64,000 nt of DNA from Bacillus sp. JCM 19034 (GCF_001310635.1 NZ_BAXR01000002.1:248001-312000), one strand, 5' to 3'; shown: positions 7,398 through 15,393, counted from the first letter of the stretch. The notes: generated by a model from the letters alone, not told the origin. Made by a program: numbers and translations.

Positions 7398-8867
7398 TCA
7401 CGAATTAGCCCCAATATCAGCCCCACTTTCTTCTAAGCTCTTACTGAATAAATTAACGCTCTCTTCTTCTAGTTGTTTAAACGAGTGGCCGTAAATATCT
7501 AAAATCATTCCTGGTGTGTTTCCTAGTCGATCTGCAATCACTTTGACATTAACACCTTTACTAATCAATAATGTTGCATGTGTGTGTCTTAAGCCGTGTG
7601 GTGTAATGGATTTAATATTGGCTTTTTGTATCATCTTACGCAGTGCATACAATATTAAATTAGTTGTGACCGGTTCACCGGTTTGATAAGAGATGAATAC
7701 AAAGGAATCATTAATTAGTTTTTTACCGAAAGTAAAGAGAGTTTCCTTAGACCATTTTTTATATGCTTTTAATTGATTAACGACAATATCATCAATTAGG
7801 ATTGTTCGATAGCTGTTAGCAGTTTTAGGTGTTCTAGTTCCTTTGTTGTCTCGAGTACGGTTAACACTGACAGTTTTGTTTTTTAAGTCAATATCACTCC
7901 ATTTTAAACCATATGCTTCACCGCGTCTTAAGCCAGTGTAAGCTAATAGTAAAATAATTGTATAAGTTGTGATATTAGCATGTTCTTGTGTTGTTTTAAG
8001 TAGTTTGTTCAATTCACCAGCAGTTAGAAAGTTCTCTTCTACTGATTCTATTTCATTAGATGTTGGATCTTTAATAGATATTTTGTTAAATCGATTACGA
8101 GTAAGTATCTCATCATCAACAGCTGCATTAATAGCAATTTTAAATAAACGATGATACAATTTAACAGTATTAACATTGTATTTTTTAAGCAACGGATTGA
8201 TAAATACACGCTTGTAAGTCGTTTTATCTAATTGCTGTAATTCTTTTATGCTATCGTTAATATCGTCTATTGAAAGAATGTTTTTAATTACATTTTTTTT
8301 AACGTCGTTAGATGATAATTTGTATAACATTACCAGTTCGCCGAAAGTTAAATCTTTTACAAAAATCCAAGGCGGAATATTGTTATATTTTTCTTTGTAA
8401 TATTTAAGGGGTTGTACGTTTGGGTATTTAATTTTTTTATTTATTTTTTTTAGGAGGTTATTTCTTTCATAATCTCCATTGTGCCGCTGGATGGCGCCCT
8501 TTTTAAAATTCTCAATCTTTAAATAGTCATCTTCTTTTTCCCCATAGATTTCAGAAATAGAATAAGATAAACTTGAGTAAAACTTACATTCAATATCCAG
8601 CAAAAGTTCTAAAGTAGAATATCGTAAATGCCTGTCTAAATCATATAATTCAATAATTTGATCAATAGTCGTACCTTCTCTGTAAGCATCTTCTTCACCT
8701 TTTTTATTTACTAGAAAAATATCCTTATAACCATTAATTAAGTCATAGTATGTAGTCTTCAATAATTGTTTCTTTGCCTTATTACGATCATTTATGATTA
8801 AGCCTCGTCCTATTAGTTTATCTATTTGTTTATCAATATCTATAAAGGGCTTTTCCAGAACTAACAA
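7398..8867 (-). CDS. Chimeric protein: truncated Abi_2 domain fused to C-terminal tyrosine integrase
   Basis: 489 aa in one uninterrupted frame. Residues about 5-205 match the Abi_2 (AbiD/AbiF) family: KPFIDIDKQIDKLIGRGLII, KAKKQLLKTTYYDLINGY, YDLDRHLRYSTLELLLDIE and IPPWIFVKDLTFGELVMLY. Matching stops just before the expected HEPN-type LRNxxAHH motif, which is absent. From about residue 211 (LDKTTYKRVFINPLLKKYNV) it reads as the second half of an integrase core-binding domain, then the catalytic domain: TGLRRGEA (Arg314), TPKTANSYR (Lys348), HGLRHTH (His424, Arg427), LGNTP (Asn450) and Tyr459 in IYGHS. The N-terminal arm-binding domain is missing. The TTG start at 8867 has a GAGGGGG site 7 nt upstream. 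Probably arose by deletion joining an abi gene to an int gene; whether it recombines is unknown. Confidence 0.85.
   Translation of the reverse strand: MLVLEKPFIDIDKQIDKLIGRGLIINDRNKAKKQLLKTTYYDLINGYKDIFLVNKKGEEDAYREGTTIDQIIELYDLDRHLRYSTLELLLDIECKFYSSLSYSISEIYGEKEDDYLKIENFKKGAIQRHNGDYERNNLLKKINKKIKYPNVQPLKYYKEKYNNIPPWIFVKDLTFGELVMLYKLSSNDVKKNVIKNILSIDDINDSIKELQQLDKTTYKRVFINPLLKKYNVNTVKLYHRLFKIAINAAVDDEILTRNRFNKISIKDPTSNEIESVEENFLTAGELNKLLKTTQEHANITTYTIILLLAYTGLRRGEAYGLKWSDIDLKNKTVSVNRTRDNKGTRTPKTANSYRTILIDDIVVNQLKAYKKWSKETLFTFGKKLINDSFVFISYQTGEPVTTNLILYALRKMIQKANIKSITPHGLRHTHATLLISKGVNVKVIADRLGNTPGMILDIYGHSFKQLEEESVNLFSKSLEESGADIGANS
7404..7425. repeat. AGCCCCA repeat pair, candidate integrase arm site
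   Basis: ATTAGCCCCAATATCAGCCCCA, split as two units about 10-11 bp apart, lies in the last codons of the integrase gene 50 bp from the left att copy. Matching units occur near the other end of the island (11850-11884), as expected for arm-type sites. Confidence 0.45.
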
Positions 8868-8920
8868 TATTTCCCCCTCATTTCATTTGTTTACTTTATT
8901 GTAATTTAAAAATAAACAGA

Positions 8921-8956
8921 AAAAAACCTCCATTTATAAAAAATAGAGGTTTTTCC
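8921..8956. terminator. Bidirectional terminator-like hairpin
   Basis: AAAAAACCTC..GAGGTTTTT forms a stem with A and T tails on both sides, lying between the YolD-like gene and the integrase gene (both minus strand). It probably ends the upstream YolD transcript. Confidence 0.6.
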
Positions 8957-9105
8957 CTAGCCGAAAGATGGCCCTTTAATTTATTGTATTTAATATATCT
9001 TGTTTTTACACGTATGTCAAACCTTATTGAAGGAAATATCTCAAATTAATGAGAAATGGGTATTTGTTATCATTTTAATTAATGTAGAGACATGTCCTCA
9101 TAGGA

Positions 9106-9441
9106 TTAAATTCGCTTTACCGTAATCAGACAATCAACCATAATCTTTAATACATCGTCGTCTGTCCTAACTTTTATATACTTTTCGTACTGATCCACTC
9201 GATCCACAACACCAATAACCTCGTCAAAGCTACCATTAACCCAATAAATAATCTTAACATTTAGTTCGTGTTTAAGACTATCCATGACTACTTGTCCAAT
9301 TTCTATTAGCTCCTGTTCGTCCAGTGTCGGTTTTGATATTTTATCTTGTGCTGCATGCCATTTTTGAAGAGCTTCACTGTGCTCAGGAAGAACATATTGC
9401 ATGTGCTATAGCTTGTTACCACGCTTAAGACCTTGTTCCAT
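9106..9441 (-). CDS. YolD-like protein with an in-frame TAG at codon 12
   Basis: From ATG 9441, which has a good RBS (AAGGAATTAA), the frame reads MEQGLKRGNKL, a TAG at 9408-9406, then HMQYVLPEHSEALQKWHAA and on to VKRI, stop at 9106 (112 codons in all). RGNKLW..RFVLPEH is the usual opening of YolD-like (PF08863) proteins, so the TAG replaces the expected Trp (TGG). The downstream 98-codon ORF is intact although its own ATG (9402) has no RBS. YolD-like proteins often accompany phage or ICE Y-family polymerases; none is present here. Either a recent nonsense change, readthrough, or internal initiation. Confidence 0.7.
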
Positions 9442-9507
9442 TTAATTCCTTCTTTCTCCCATTATCTATATTTCTTTGGGGTAAACTTCAATTTAGCAAT
9501 ATTTTTA

Positions 9508-9618
9508 CCTATTTTTGGAGATGGGACGAATGGAGCTGTACATGATTTCCAACGCTCTCAAGGTATCACTGTGGATAGGGTTGTTGGTCCGCAGACTTTG
9601 GGCAGGGTATTTAGATAA
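9508..9618 (+). pseudogene. Fragment of a peptidoglycan-binding domain
   Basis: The frame ending at 9618 reads GDGTNGAVHDFQRSQGITVD then RVVGPQTLGRVFR and a stop. This is the second half of a PG_binding_1 repeat (…AVxxFQxxxGLxVDGxVGPxT), as found at the C-terminus of phage endolysins and spore cortex hydrolases. No catalytic domain or proper start precedes it, so it is a leftover from a lysin gene, which suggests that the island derives from a prophage. Confidence 0.55.
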
Positions 9619-9775
9619 TGGGATAAAAGGGGTAATAAGATAATTTAGATGTATAATAAGTAATTTATACCAAATTTATGAATTTTATATATTTTCGTTT
9701 TAGGTTTTGTTATAGTTTATATAGATTGATAAATTTATAAAATTTATATATTTTGAAAATTAAGAGGAGGCAATT

Positions 9776-9981
9776 GTGGAATCTAAATTTGTATTTTTAA
9801 CGAGGTTTCTTATAGGAATACTTATTTATGGTGGAGTACGTGTTTTTTTGCTTTTATAGATGGTAAAGTAAATGAAATTTCATGGGGCGCGTTAACCTTA
9901 GAAACAATAATATGTGCAACTCTTTATACCTTAATATTAGGATTTTGGGATAATTCCTCGAATAAAAAAAACGATAGGTAA
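9776..9981 (+). CDS. Small membrane protein (about 68 aa), one frameshift
   Basis: GTG at 9776 follows GAGGAGG. The first frame gives MESKFVFLTRFLIGILIYGG then VRVFLLL and stops. Adding one T to the T7 run at 9843-9849 restores VRVFFAFIDGKVNEISWGAL and a second hydrophobic helix (LETIICATLYTLILGFW) ending NKKNDR at 9981. Two transmembrane helices with a basic tail. It faces the secreted-protein gene at 10056 convergently across a shared terminator. Function unknown; an immunity role toward that secreted protein is conceivable but not shown. Confidence 0.55.
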
Positions 9982-9992
9982 TCGAACATTAA

Positions 9993-10040
9993 ATAACTCA
10001 ACTTAAACCATAAAAAATGTTTTAAGTTGAGTTATGTTTT
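9993..10040. terminator. Convergent Rho-independent terminator
   Basis: ATAACTCAACTTAAAC / GTTTTAAGTTGAGTTAT is a near-perfect 16-bp stem with a T-rich tail on the + strand. It separates the small membrane protein gene (+) from the secreted protein gene (-). Confidence 0.75.
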
Positions 10041-10055
10041 CTTTGCAGTTTGATA

Positions 10056-10651
10056 TTATTGATATGGGTCCATAGCACATGAAGCCCAAATACCTGCAAC
10101 TGTCATAGCTATACCAGCTGCCGAGCCTTTTATTCCTGCATTAAGAAGTCGTTTAGCGGCTGATTGATATTTACCTGACCTAATATCTTCTACAACTCCA
10201 GCAATAACACTAGTAATTAGAGTTTCTCTGAAACTACTTGATAATTTTTGTTCAATACATCTATCAACAGCGTCGGCTCTTGGAGTTCGTATCTCGCATC
10301 TTATGTTTCTAGGAGGACAGTCATTACTAGTTGAAAATGAATTTGTTTTAAAAGTAACTGTAGTAGTATTCGAGTTTTTTCTAAATTGTTTAGATTGTCT
10401 TGTATTACAGACAGATCACCAAATTCTTCTTCAATTTTACTAATATTAATATCAACAAAATTTCCGTTTAAATCAGTGACAATAGCCTCTTCAAAAATAA
10501 ATTCTAATGTTTCAGCTAATTCCTCAATTTTTTCGTTTTCTGCATTTAATTGTGAGCTTGCAGAGACAGGAGAAATAATCAGTGAAGAAATTAAAAGTAC
10601 GCACAATAGAGTTACAAGGGGTTTTGAAAATTTCATTACTAGACTTTTCAT
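10056..10651 (-). CDS. Secreted four-cysteine protein with hydrophobic C-terminus, one frameshift
   Basis: Start ATG 10651 with GGAGG upstream. Residues 1-32 (MKSLVMKFSKPLVTLLCVLL to SPVSAS) are a clear Sec signal peptide with an A-S-A type cleavage region. A Glu-rich region follows to LNNLEK. One A added to the A6 run at 10375-10380 continues the frame: NSNTTTVTFKTNS, CPPRNIRCEIRTPRADAVDR and CIEQKLSSSFRETL, ending in AAGIAMTVAGIWASCAMDPY and a stop at 10056. Mature part about 165 aa with four Cys and a Gly/Ala-rich hydrophobic end, a layout reminiscent of secreted antimicrobial proteins. No family recognised; antimicrobial function is only a hypothesis. Confidence 0.6.
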
Positions 10652-10839
10652 AAATTAACATACCTCCTAATTAGTAGTATGATATATTAATAACATAAAT
10701 GGCATTAATTGTAAATCTAATTTTAATAGTTTTATTTGTTTGTTGCTTATTTGAGTGTTACTATATCCTTTATTAGTTTATATACCTACCCACACTATGT
10801 ATAATTAATAAAAATCCAAGAACTAAGAGGTGTAAGCAC

Positions 10840-11002
10840 ACATCCTTTCAATAACTTCTAGCTCATGTTTTAATCTGTCCATAACAACGTAGACAATCTC
10901 TGGCAACTCTTATTCATCGTACCATTTCTTAAGTAATTCGCTTTGTTCAGGAAGTACAAATTTCATCTTCTACAGTTTGTTACCACGATCTAGCTTTTCC
11001 AT
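10840..11002 (-). pseudogene. Truncated second YolD-like gene, also with TAG at the conserved Trp codon
   Basis: From ATG 11002 the frame reads MEKLDRGNKL, TAG at 10972-10970, then KMKFVLPEQSELLKKWYDE and a second stop. After a frame change it continues EIVYVVMDRLKHELEV and is lost. It is homologous to the gene at 9106-9441 but diverged at many codons (AAA CTG TAG AAG versus AAG CTA TAG CAC), and the TAG occupies the same alignment column. This copy is clearly degraded, lacking the C-terminal half. Confidence 0.65.
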
Positions 11003-11067
11003 GTGATCACCTCATTCGTATTATATGCAAACAAGTGTTCTTGTTTCAAGTTAAAAAGAAGTCCTCA

Positions 11068-11376
11068 TTAATCAGAGGACTTTAAATCATCTTTATGCTG
11101 CTTATAAAAGCCATGCAATTTCATAGCGTTATCTAAAGATATACTTCCTAATTCAATTTTCCCACTTCTAATCCTTGATATAGTACTTTCAGATATACCA
11201 GTCTCTTTGTGAATTTTATAACCAGTTATATTGGACTGAATTAACTTTTGGATGTCTTCTTTCAATTTACTCACCCCGTTTAGCCTTATCAACTTGCTAT
11301 CCCAATATACTTTTCTAAGGTATACCGCTATTAACACGATCAACGATACGACAAGTAATGAAATAAGAATTTTCAT
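11068..11376 (-). CDS. Small HTH protein with an N-terminal transmembrane segment
   Basis: 102 aa. Residues 3-20 (ILISLLVVSLIVLIAVYL) are a transmembrane helix. Residues about 37-85 contain an XRE-like helix-turn-helix: LIQSNITGYKIHKETGISES then TISRIRSGKIELGSISLDNA, with the Q/H-x3-GIS-x-STISRxRSG pattern. The start ATG at 11376 lacks a good RBS. An alternative GTG at about 11275 would give a free cytosolic HTH protein of 68 aa, so the membrane anchor may be an upstream extension. Second in a minus-strand pair with the 45-aa protein at 11419, behind a promoter with a palindrome it might bind. Confidence 0.6.
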   Translation of the reverse strand: MKILISLLVVSLIVLIAVYLRKVYWDSKLIRLNGVSKLKEDIQKLIQSNITGYKIHKETGISESTISRIRSGKIELGSISLDNAMKLHGFYKQHKDDLKSSD

Positions 11377-11418
11377 AACACATGTGGTATACTTATTATT
11401 GAAGAAGAGGGAGGAGGA

Positions 11419-11556
11419 TTAACCCCCTCGTCTCTTTCTTCTGTTCTCTAGCCGTATCTTAGCAGCTTCTAGTTTCGATTTCGTGCCTTCATGCCAGAAT
11501 TTGCGAATCGTAACTAAGCTAGTAAGAACGGCTATTGTTGTTAGTAAGTATTCCAC
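11419..11556 (-). CDS. 45-aa membrane protein
   Basis: GTG at 11556 follows GGGAGGTGAG by 5 nt. Translation: MEYLLTTIAVLTSLVTIRKF, then WHEGTKSKLEAAKIRLENRR and KRRGG. One N-terminal transmembrane helix and a strongly basic amphipathic tail. Short proteins of this type are common in Bacillus phages and ICEs; function unknown. First gene after the promoter at 11584, followed by the HTH gene. Confidence 0.5.
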   Translation of the reverse strand: MEYLLTTIAVLTSLVTIRKFWHEGTKSKLEAAKIRLENRRKRRGG

Positions 11557-11583
11557 ATGTTCTCACCTCCCTTTGCTTTATTA

Positions 11584-11612
11584 ATTATACTTGCGTGTGT
11601 GCAAGTAAATAA
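11584..11612 (-). promoter_or_regulatory. Promoter with overlapping palindrome ACTTGC-N6-GCAAGT
   Basis: On the minus strand a perfect -10 TATAAT (11589-11584) lies beside an 18-bp palindrome (11589-11606) that occupies the spacer up to a weak -35 (TTATTT). A protein bound there would block the promoter of the 45-aa/HTH pair, so the HTH protein is the natural candidate. Confidence 0.5.
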
Positions 11613-11849
11613 AGGGTAATAATAGGAAAAATTATAAAAATCTCCTTTTGGCACTTCTGTTTTTGTAAAACTTTTTAGAATTACTCACGTTGAAAAGTTC
11701 GTCGTATGGTGTTTATTGTGATGTATTGAATCATCTAACTTTGAGACCTTATTAACCATACTTCAAAATGACGACACCCCTCATAAAGTAGCCATAAGTA
11801 ATGACTGTTATAAATTTCTCCTTCATCTGCGCCTGACCACGCAATAATA

Positions 11850-11884
11850 ATTAGCCCCAAATCAGCCCCAATTAGCCCCAAAAT
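11850..11884. repeat. Three tandem AGCCCCAA units, candidate integrase arm sites
   Basis: Units start at 11853, 11863 and 11873, spaced exactly 10 bp apart (one helical turn). A fourth single unit lies at about 11932. They match the two units at 7404-7425 near the opposite end. Confidence 0.5.
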
Positions 11885-11924
11885 CATTCGCTTTTGTCAC
11901 TATTTTGCAGTTATAAATTTGTAA

Positions 11925-11962
11925 TAAAAAAAGCCCCAAAACACTGATAAATCAATGTTTGT
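11925..11962 (-). terminator. Terminator now serving rpsD
   Basis: On the minus strand an AAACATTGAT / ATCAGTGTTT stem (one mismatch) is followed by GGGGC and a T7 run. It is supplied by the island and replaces the displaced terminator at 7262-7303. Confidence 0.55.
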
Positions 11963-11998
11963 AGGACTTTTAATGTTACTTAATGCAGAGTTAATCTC

Positions 11999-12020
11999 AT
12001 TAACGAGAGTAGAACTCAAC
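11999..12020 (-). repeat. Right attachment-site copy (functional end of rpsD)
   Basis: Same 22 bp as 7333-7354. It encodes the final residues VEFYSR and stop of S4, so insertion left rpsD intact. Confidence 0.8.
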
Positions 12021-12602
12021 GATAAGAGCTTCTGTAATTTCAGCAGGTAGCTCTGAACGTTCTGGATAACGAGTATACGTACCTGTTAAAGCTTCTGCAT
12101 CAAACGTTACATAAGAAGGAACGAAATCAGTTGCTTCTAGTGATTCTTTAATGATGCCTAAGTTACGAGACTTTTCACGTACACCAATTTCTTGACCTGG
12201 CTTCACGCGGTAAGATGGAATATCTACGCGTTGACCATCAACTGTAATATGACCGTGGTTAACTAATTGACGAGCTGCACGACGAGTGCGAGCAAGACCC
12301 ATACGGTATACTAAGTTATCTAAGCGAGATTCAAGAAGAATCATGAAGTTCTCACCGTGAATTCCTGTCATTTTAGCAGCAGAATCAAAAGTGTTACGGA
12401 ATTGGCGTTCATTCATTCCATACATGTGACGAAGCTTTTGCTTTTCTTGTAGTTGTAAACCATATTCAGAAAGTTTCTTACGTTGGTTTGGACCGTGTTG
12501 CCCTGGAGCATACGGACGTTTTGCTAATTCTTTTCCTGTACCGCTTAGAGAAATCCCTAAACGACGAGATAATTTCCAAGATGGACCTGTGTAACGAGCC
12601 AT
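12000..12602 (-). CDS. rpsD: 30S ribosomal protein S4
   Basis: 200 aa, full length. It begins [20 protein letters not shown], has the S4 RNA-binding domain ([20 protein letters not shown] and [17 protein letters not shown]) and ends VEFYSR. A primary 16S rRNA-binding protein that nucleates the body of the small subunit, and in Bacillus a repressor of its own mRNA. ATG 12602 has AAGGAGGAG upstream; the longer upstream ORF is ignored because the leader is non-coding. Its last codons serve as the attachment site of the island. Confidence 0.98.
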   Translation of the reverse strand: MARYTGPSWKLSRRLGISLSGTGKELAKRPYAPGQHGPNQRKKLSEYGLQLQEKQKLRHMYGMNERQFRNTFDSAAKMTGIHGENFMILLESRLDNLVYRMGLARTRRAARQLVNHGHITVDGQRVDIPSYRVKPGQEIGVREKSRNLGIIKESLEATDFVPSYVTFDAEALTGTYTRYPERSELPAEITEALIVEFYSR

Positions 12603-12796
12603 AATGTGACTCCTCCTTGTTATTTTGATGTTGCAAAATAACAACCGCATTCGTAATCTCATTCAATGTTCATTTTGTCTTCATGCATCTTCACTTCGAC
12701 AGCTAGAAGTTACGCAATGCACCTCTCACTCATCAGCCGCTGGAGGAACAAAATGAAAACAAAGTATGTTTACGTTGGCTGTCTTATTTCACACAA
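12603..12796 (-). promoter_or_regulatory. rpsD 5' leader, probable S4 autoregulatory region
   Basis: About 190 nt of untranslated leader lie between the promoter and rpsD. Bacillus rpsD leaders carry an S4-binding structure. Here the distal part has the pairing GTTATTTTG / CAAAATAAC around the RBS, and a GC-rich central segment. Assignment rests on position and the known biology of rpsD. Confidence 0.55.
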
Positions 12797-12801
12797 AGTA
12801 C

Positions 12802-12830
12802 ATTATATTCATTTTAAGGCTTCATGTCAA
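12802..12830 (-). promoter_or_regulatory. Sigma-A promoter of rpsD
   Basis: Perfect consensus on the minus strand: TTGACA (12830-12825), 17-bp spacer, TATAAT (12807-12802). Strength fits a ribosomal protein gene. Confidence 0.85.
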
Positions 12831-13048
12831 TATTTAGCGTTCCAGTGGAATAGAAAATTAAAAAAAATTATATAAAAATAGGATAGTTTTCGTTTTAAAA
12901 TTGCTTTATAATGATAGATGTAAAAGTTTTTAGATGTCAATTTAACTATTTAAATTCTATTTTTTGGATTTCATTATATATAATGTATGAGAAAGTTCCT
13001 TATCCAGCATGTGTATAAGTCGAATATACTACTAGGGATGAAAGCTGT

Positions 13049-15278
13049 GTGGTGATAAAAATGAAGAATATTATGTTTGACAACAATCTCTTGGGCAAAT
13101 ACGGGAATATACTAGCGGAGATTGCAACTTTAGTTAATGAGCAAGTTGAAATCTATCAACCAGTTATGTTGTTTATAACCACATCGAACCAGTCATTTAT
13201 ACTGACACAGTTAATTGGTGAAATGTCGGAATCAGAAATAGAAGAGGCAAAGTCATTAATAGATCCAAGTCGGCAACACAGTTCTAGTGAGTATTTCCAA
13301 AAGTATATGATTGAGGTAGCAGAGCCAAATGATAAAGTTTTCTTAGGAATGATTTTACCACATCATAAAACAAGTTATTTGAAAATTGACATTTTTTTGA
13401 AAGGATTAGTGACAATGTTTCATAGAGAGAGGATGGATATTCCATTTTCCGTACTTGACTTATTGCAAGACTCCTCCTTCAATATGACATTACAACCTTT
13501 AGTAGATACCTTCACTGTACGATATCAACACTGTTGCAAGAGACAAGTAATGGTTTATAAGCGTCAGGACGAACTCTTTTATCCGCTAAATCCCAATTTG
13601 AATTTCCCTACACAGTTAGAATTACACGAAATGAATTCATTGATTCAACTACCGAAAGAACGATCATGTTGCTTCGTTAATGGAGAAGCATTTACAGCAA
13701 ATTCGGATGTTACTTATATATTGTTTCCAATATCCATAGATAAGGAAGTAACACTAGTTTTTTTCTTTGAAGCGACTATATACGGAGAGATTCATATTGA
13801 AATGGAGCATTTTGAAAGCTGGTTTAAGCCGTTTTGTTCCACTTTTTCAAAAAGCATATGTTTACGAAAGCGAGCAACTTAAAAGTAAGCATAGAGAACT
13901 GCTATTACAAGTTATGAAAAAATTCCATTCGACAATGAAAAGCGAGGATGTCCTTCACGAAATTGTAGATGCCATCCATGAGGCATTTCCTGAATATCTA
14001 GTCTATTTACTGCTTTCACAGGAGTGGAAAGGGAAGGACGATATCCCGATTAAGCCGCTGCTTTATGGAAATGAAGTGGGGAGTAAAGTAGTTGAGCATG
14101 CCTATGTCACTGGTGAAATTCAAATCGTTAAAGGAAAAGAAAAATTAGCTTTGTTTGTACCATTGCGTGGAAAACAAGGAGTTTACGGGGTAATGGAAAT
14201 TAAAGCCCCTAATATACAGCAACTTCCAAAAGAAGAAGTTGAATTTATTCAAATGTTGGCTGATACGGGTGGGAATGCGTTGGAAAATGCTGAACTATAC
14301 CAACAGTCGAGACACTTAATACAGGATCTGCGTTTAATTAATGAAACAACTCATCAATTAAATGAGCATCGTCGTTTATCTGATACGGTTCATTATATGA
14401 CTAGTCAAATAATTGAATCATTCGGTGCGGAAGAAGTTGGTTTTATTCTAATTCAAGATGACGATACGGTGAGAGTATTAGAAGAGAGTACAAGCTTATT
14501 TCATACTGACGGAATATGCGAGCAAATCGCACCTTTATTGGACAAAGTAAGAGTCGATAAGGATCCTATTTATATTGGCGAATTAGAGCTATATGACGTG
14601 GGAAGAATACCTGGGTATCAGTCGGTTCTTGCTGTACCGATGATTCATAATCAAGAGCTTAAAGGAATAGTGATTGCTTTGCATCACTATTCTTATCACT
14701 TTACATTTGCACATTTTAAATTATTGCAATCATTGATTCACCATTCAACGTTAGCGATGACGAATTCAATGTTACATGAAGAATTAGAACGGTTGGTAAT
14801 CACAGACCATCTAACTGAATTATATTCACGTAATTATTTAGATGAACAAATTCAAAAGTCAATGGAGGAAGGAAAACAAGGCACATTTTTGTTAATAGAT
14901 ATTGACGATTTTAAAAAGATTAATGATACGTATGGTCACCAAGTAGGGGATCAAGTGATTATACAGGTAGCTACCATTTTAAAAGACGTGGTAACTAACC
15001 AGGGGATTGCAGCTAGATGGGGAGGGGAAGAGCTAGCATTATATTTACCGGATACCCATCATAAGAAGGGGAAAAAGCTTGCTGATATTATACTTCGACG
15101 GGTCAAAATTGAATCAGATCCTACTGTTACGATTTCAGTTGGTATTTCATATTGGAATTCAGATGCTGAACATTCTCCATCCTTGAATCAATTATTTCAT
15201 CAAGCTGATCAGTCATTATATGACGCAAAAGAAAGTGGCAAGGATCGGTTTGTCATGGATGAGTCATTGATTGTTTAA
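13049..15278 (+). CDS. dgcP: GAF-GGDEF diguanylate cyclase (DgcP/YtrP), one frameshift
   Basis: Synthesises c-di-GMP from two GTP. Order: a divergent N-terminal sensory region (about residues 1-270), GAF domains (about 290-410 and 430-560), then GGDEF with LTELYSRNYLDEQ, DIDDFKKINDTYGHQVGD and ARWGGEELALYLP. The GGEEL active-site loop is intact, so an active cyclase is expected. The first frame ends at 13882; one T too many in the T4 run at 13832-13835 explains it, giving …FKPF-VPLFQKAYVYESEQLK. Position between rpsD and msrC matches B. subtilis ytrP, although this product (about 743 aa) seems longer than that homologue. Start GTG 13049 or ATG 13061 (GGTGAT just upstream) is undecided. Cytosolic. 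Confidence 0.85.
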
Positions 15279-15321
15279 ATCACGGAAGAGGGAAACTTAA
15301 TTGTCAATTCAATCATAAATC

Positions 15322-15360
15322 GCCCTTAAAGGAGGATTTCTTCCTTTAAGGGCTTTTTAT
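15322..15360 (+). terminator. Rho-independent terminator after dgcP
   Basis: GCCCTTAAAGGA / TCCTTTAAGGGC 12-bp stem followed by TTTTTAT. Convergent with msrC. Confidence 0.85.
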
Positions 15361-15393
15361 ATTGCAAAAAGATTTGACTAAGAAGATTTGTAA

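Larger units (their letters stand above)
11557..11998. other. 442-bp regulatory and attachment region at the right end of the island
   Basis: No ORF. It contains the promoter and palindrome at 11584-11612, about 230 bp with nothing recognisable, the AGCCCCAA repeats at 11850-11884 and 11931-11939, and a minus-strand terminator for rpsD at 11925-11962. Confidence 0.5.
7333..12020. mobile_element. 4.69-kb integrated island at the 3' end of rpsD
   Basis: Bounded by a 22-bp direct repeat of the last rpsD codons, with an integrase gene adjacent to one end reading toward it, as in many site-specific elements. Content: Abi_2-integrase chimera, two YolD-like genes, a PG-binding-domain fragment, a small membrane protein, a secreted protein, an HTH protein and another small membrane protein. 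There is no replication, conjugation, packaging or structural gene, so it is either a decayed prophage/ICE or a mobilisable satellite. Integration regenerated a complete rpsD. Confidence 0.8.

Noticed and set aside
7398-8867. Integrase inactivated because LGN replaces the usual LGH motif
   Set aside because: As I recall, LGNTP is common in Bacillus phage integrases with the same C-terminus, so Asn here is not evidence of inactivity.
9106-9441. YolD gene as part of a YolD/Y-family polymerase pair
   Set aside because: No polymerase ORF is found anywhere in the island.
10386-10658. 90-codon + strand ORF
   Set aside because: Antisense to the signal-peptide gene at 10056-10651, which has the RBS and protein-like features.
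11068-11376. Certain membrane-bound transcription factor
   Set aside because: The upstream start lacks an RBS, so the anchor is reported only as possible.
13767-15278. Separate short diguanylate cyclase gene starting at 13767
   Set aside because: The apparent start lies within the preceding frame with no RBS; a single extra T at 13832-13835 joins both parts into one protein.
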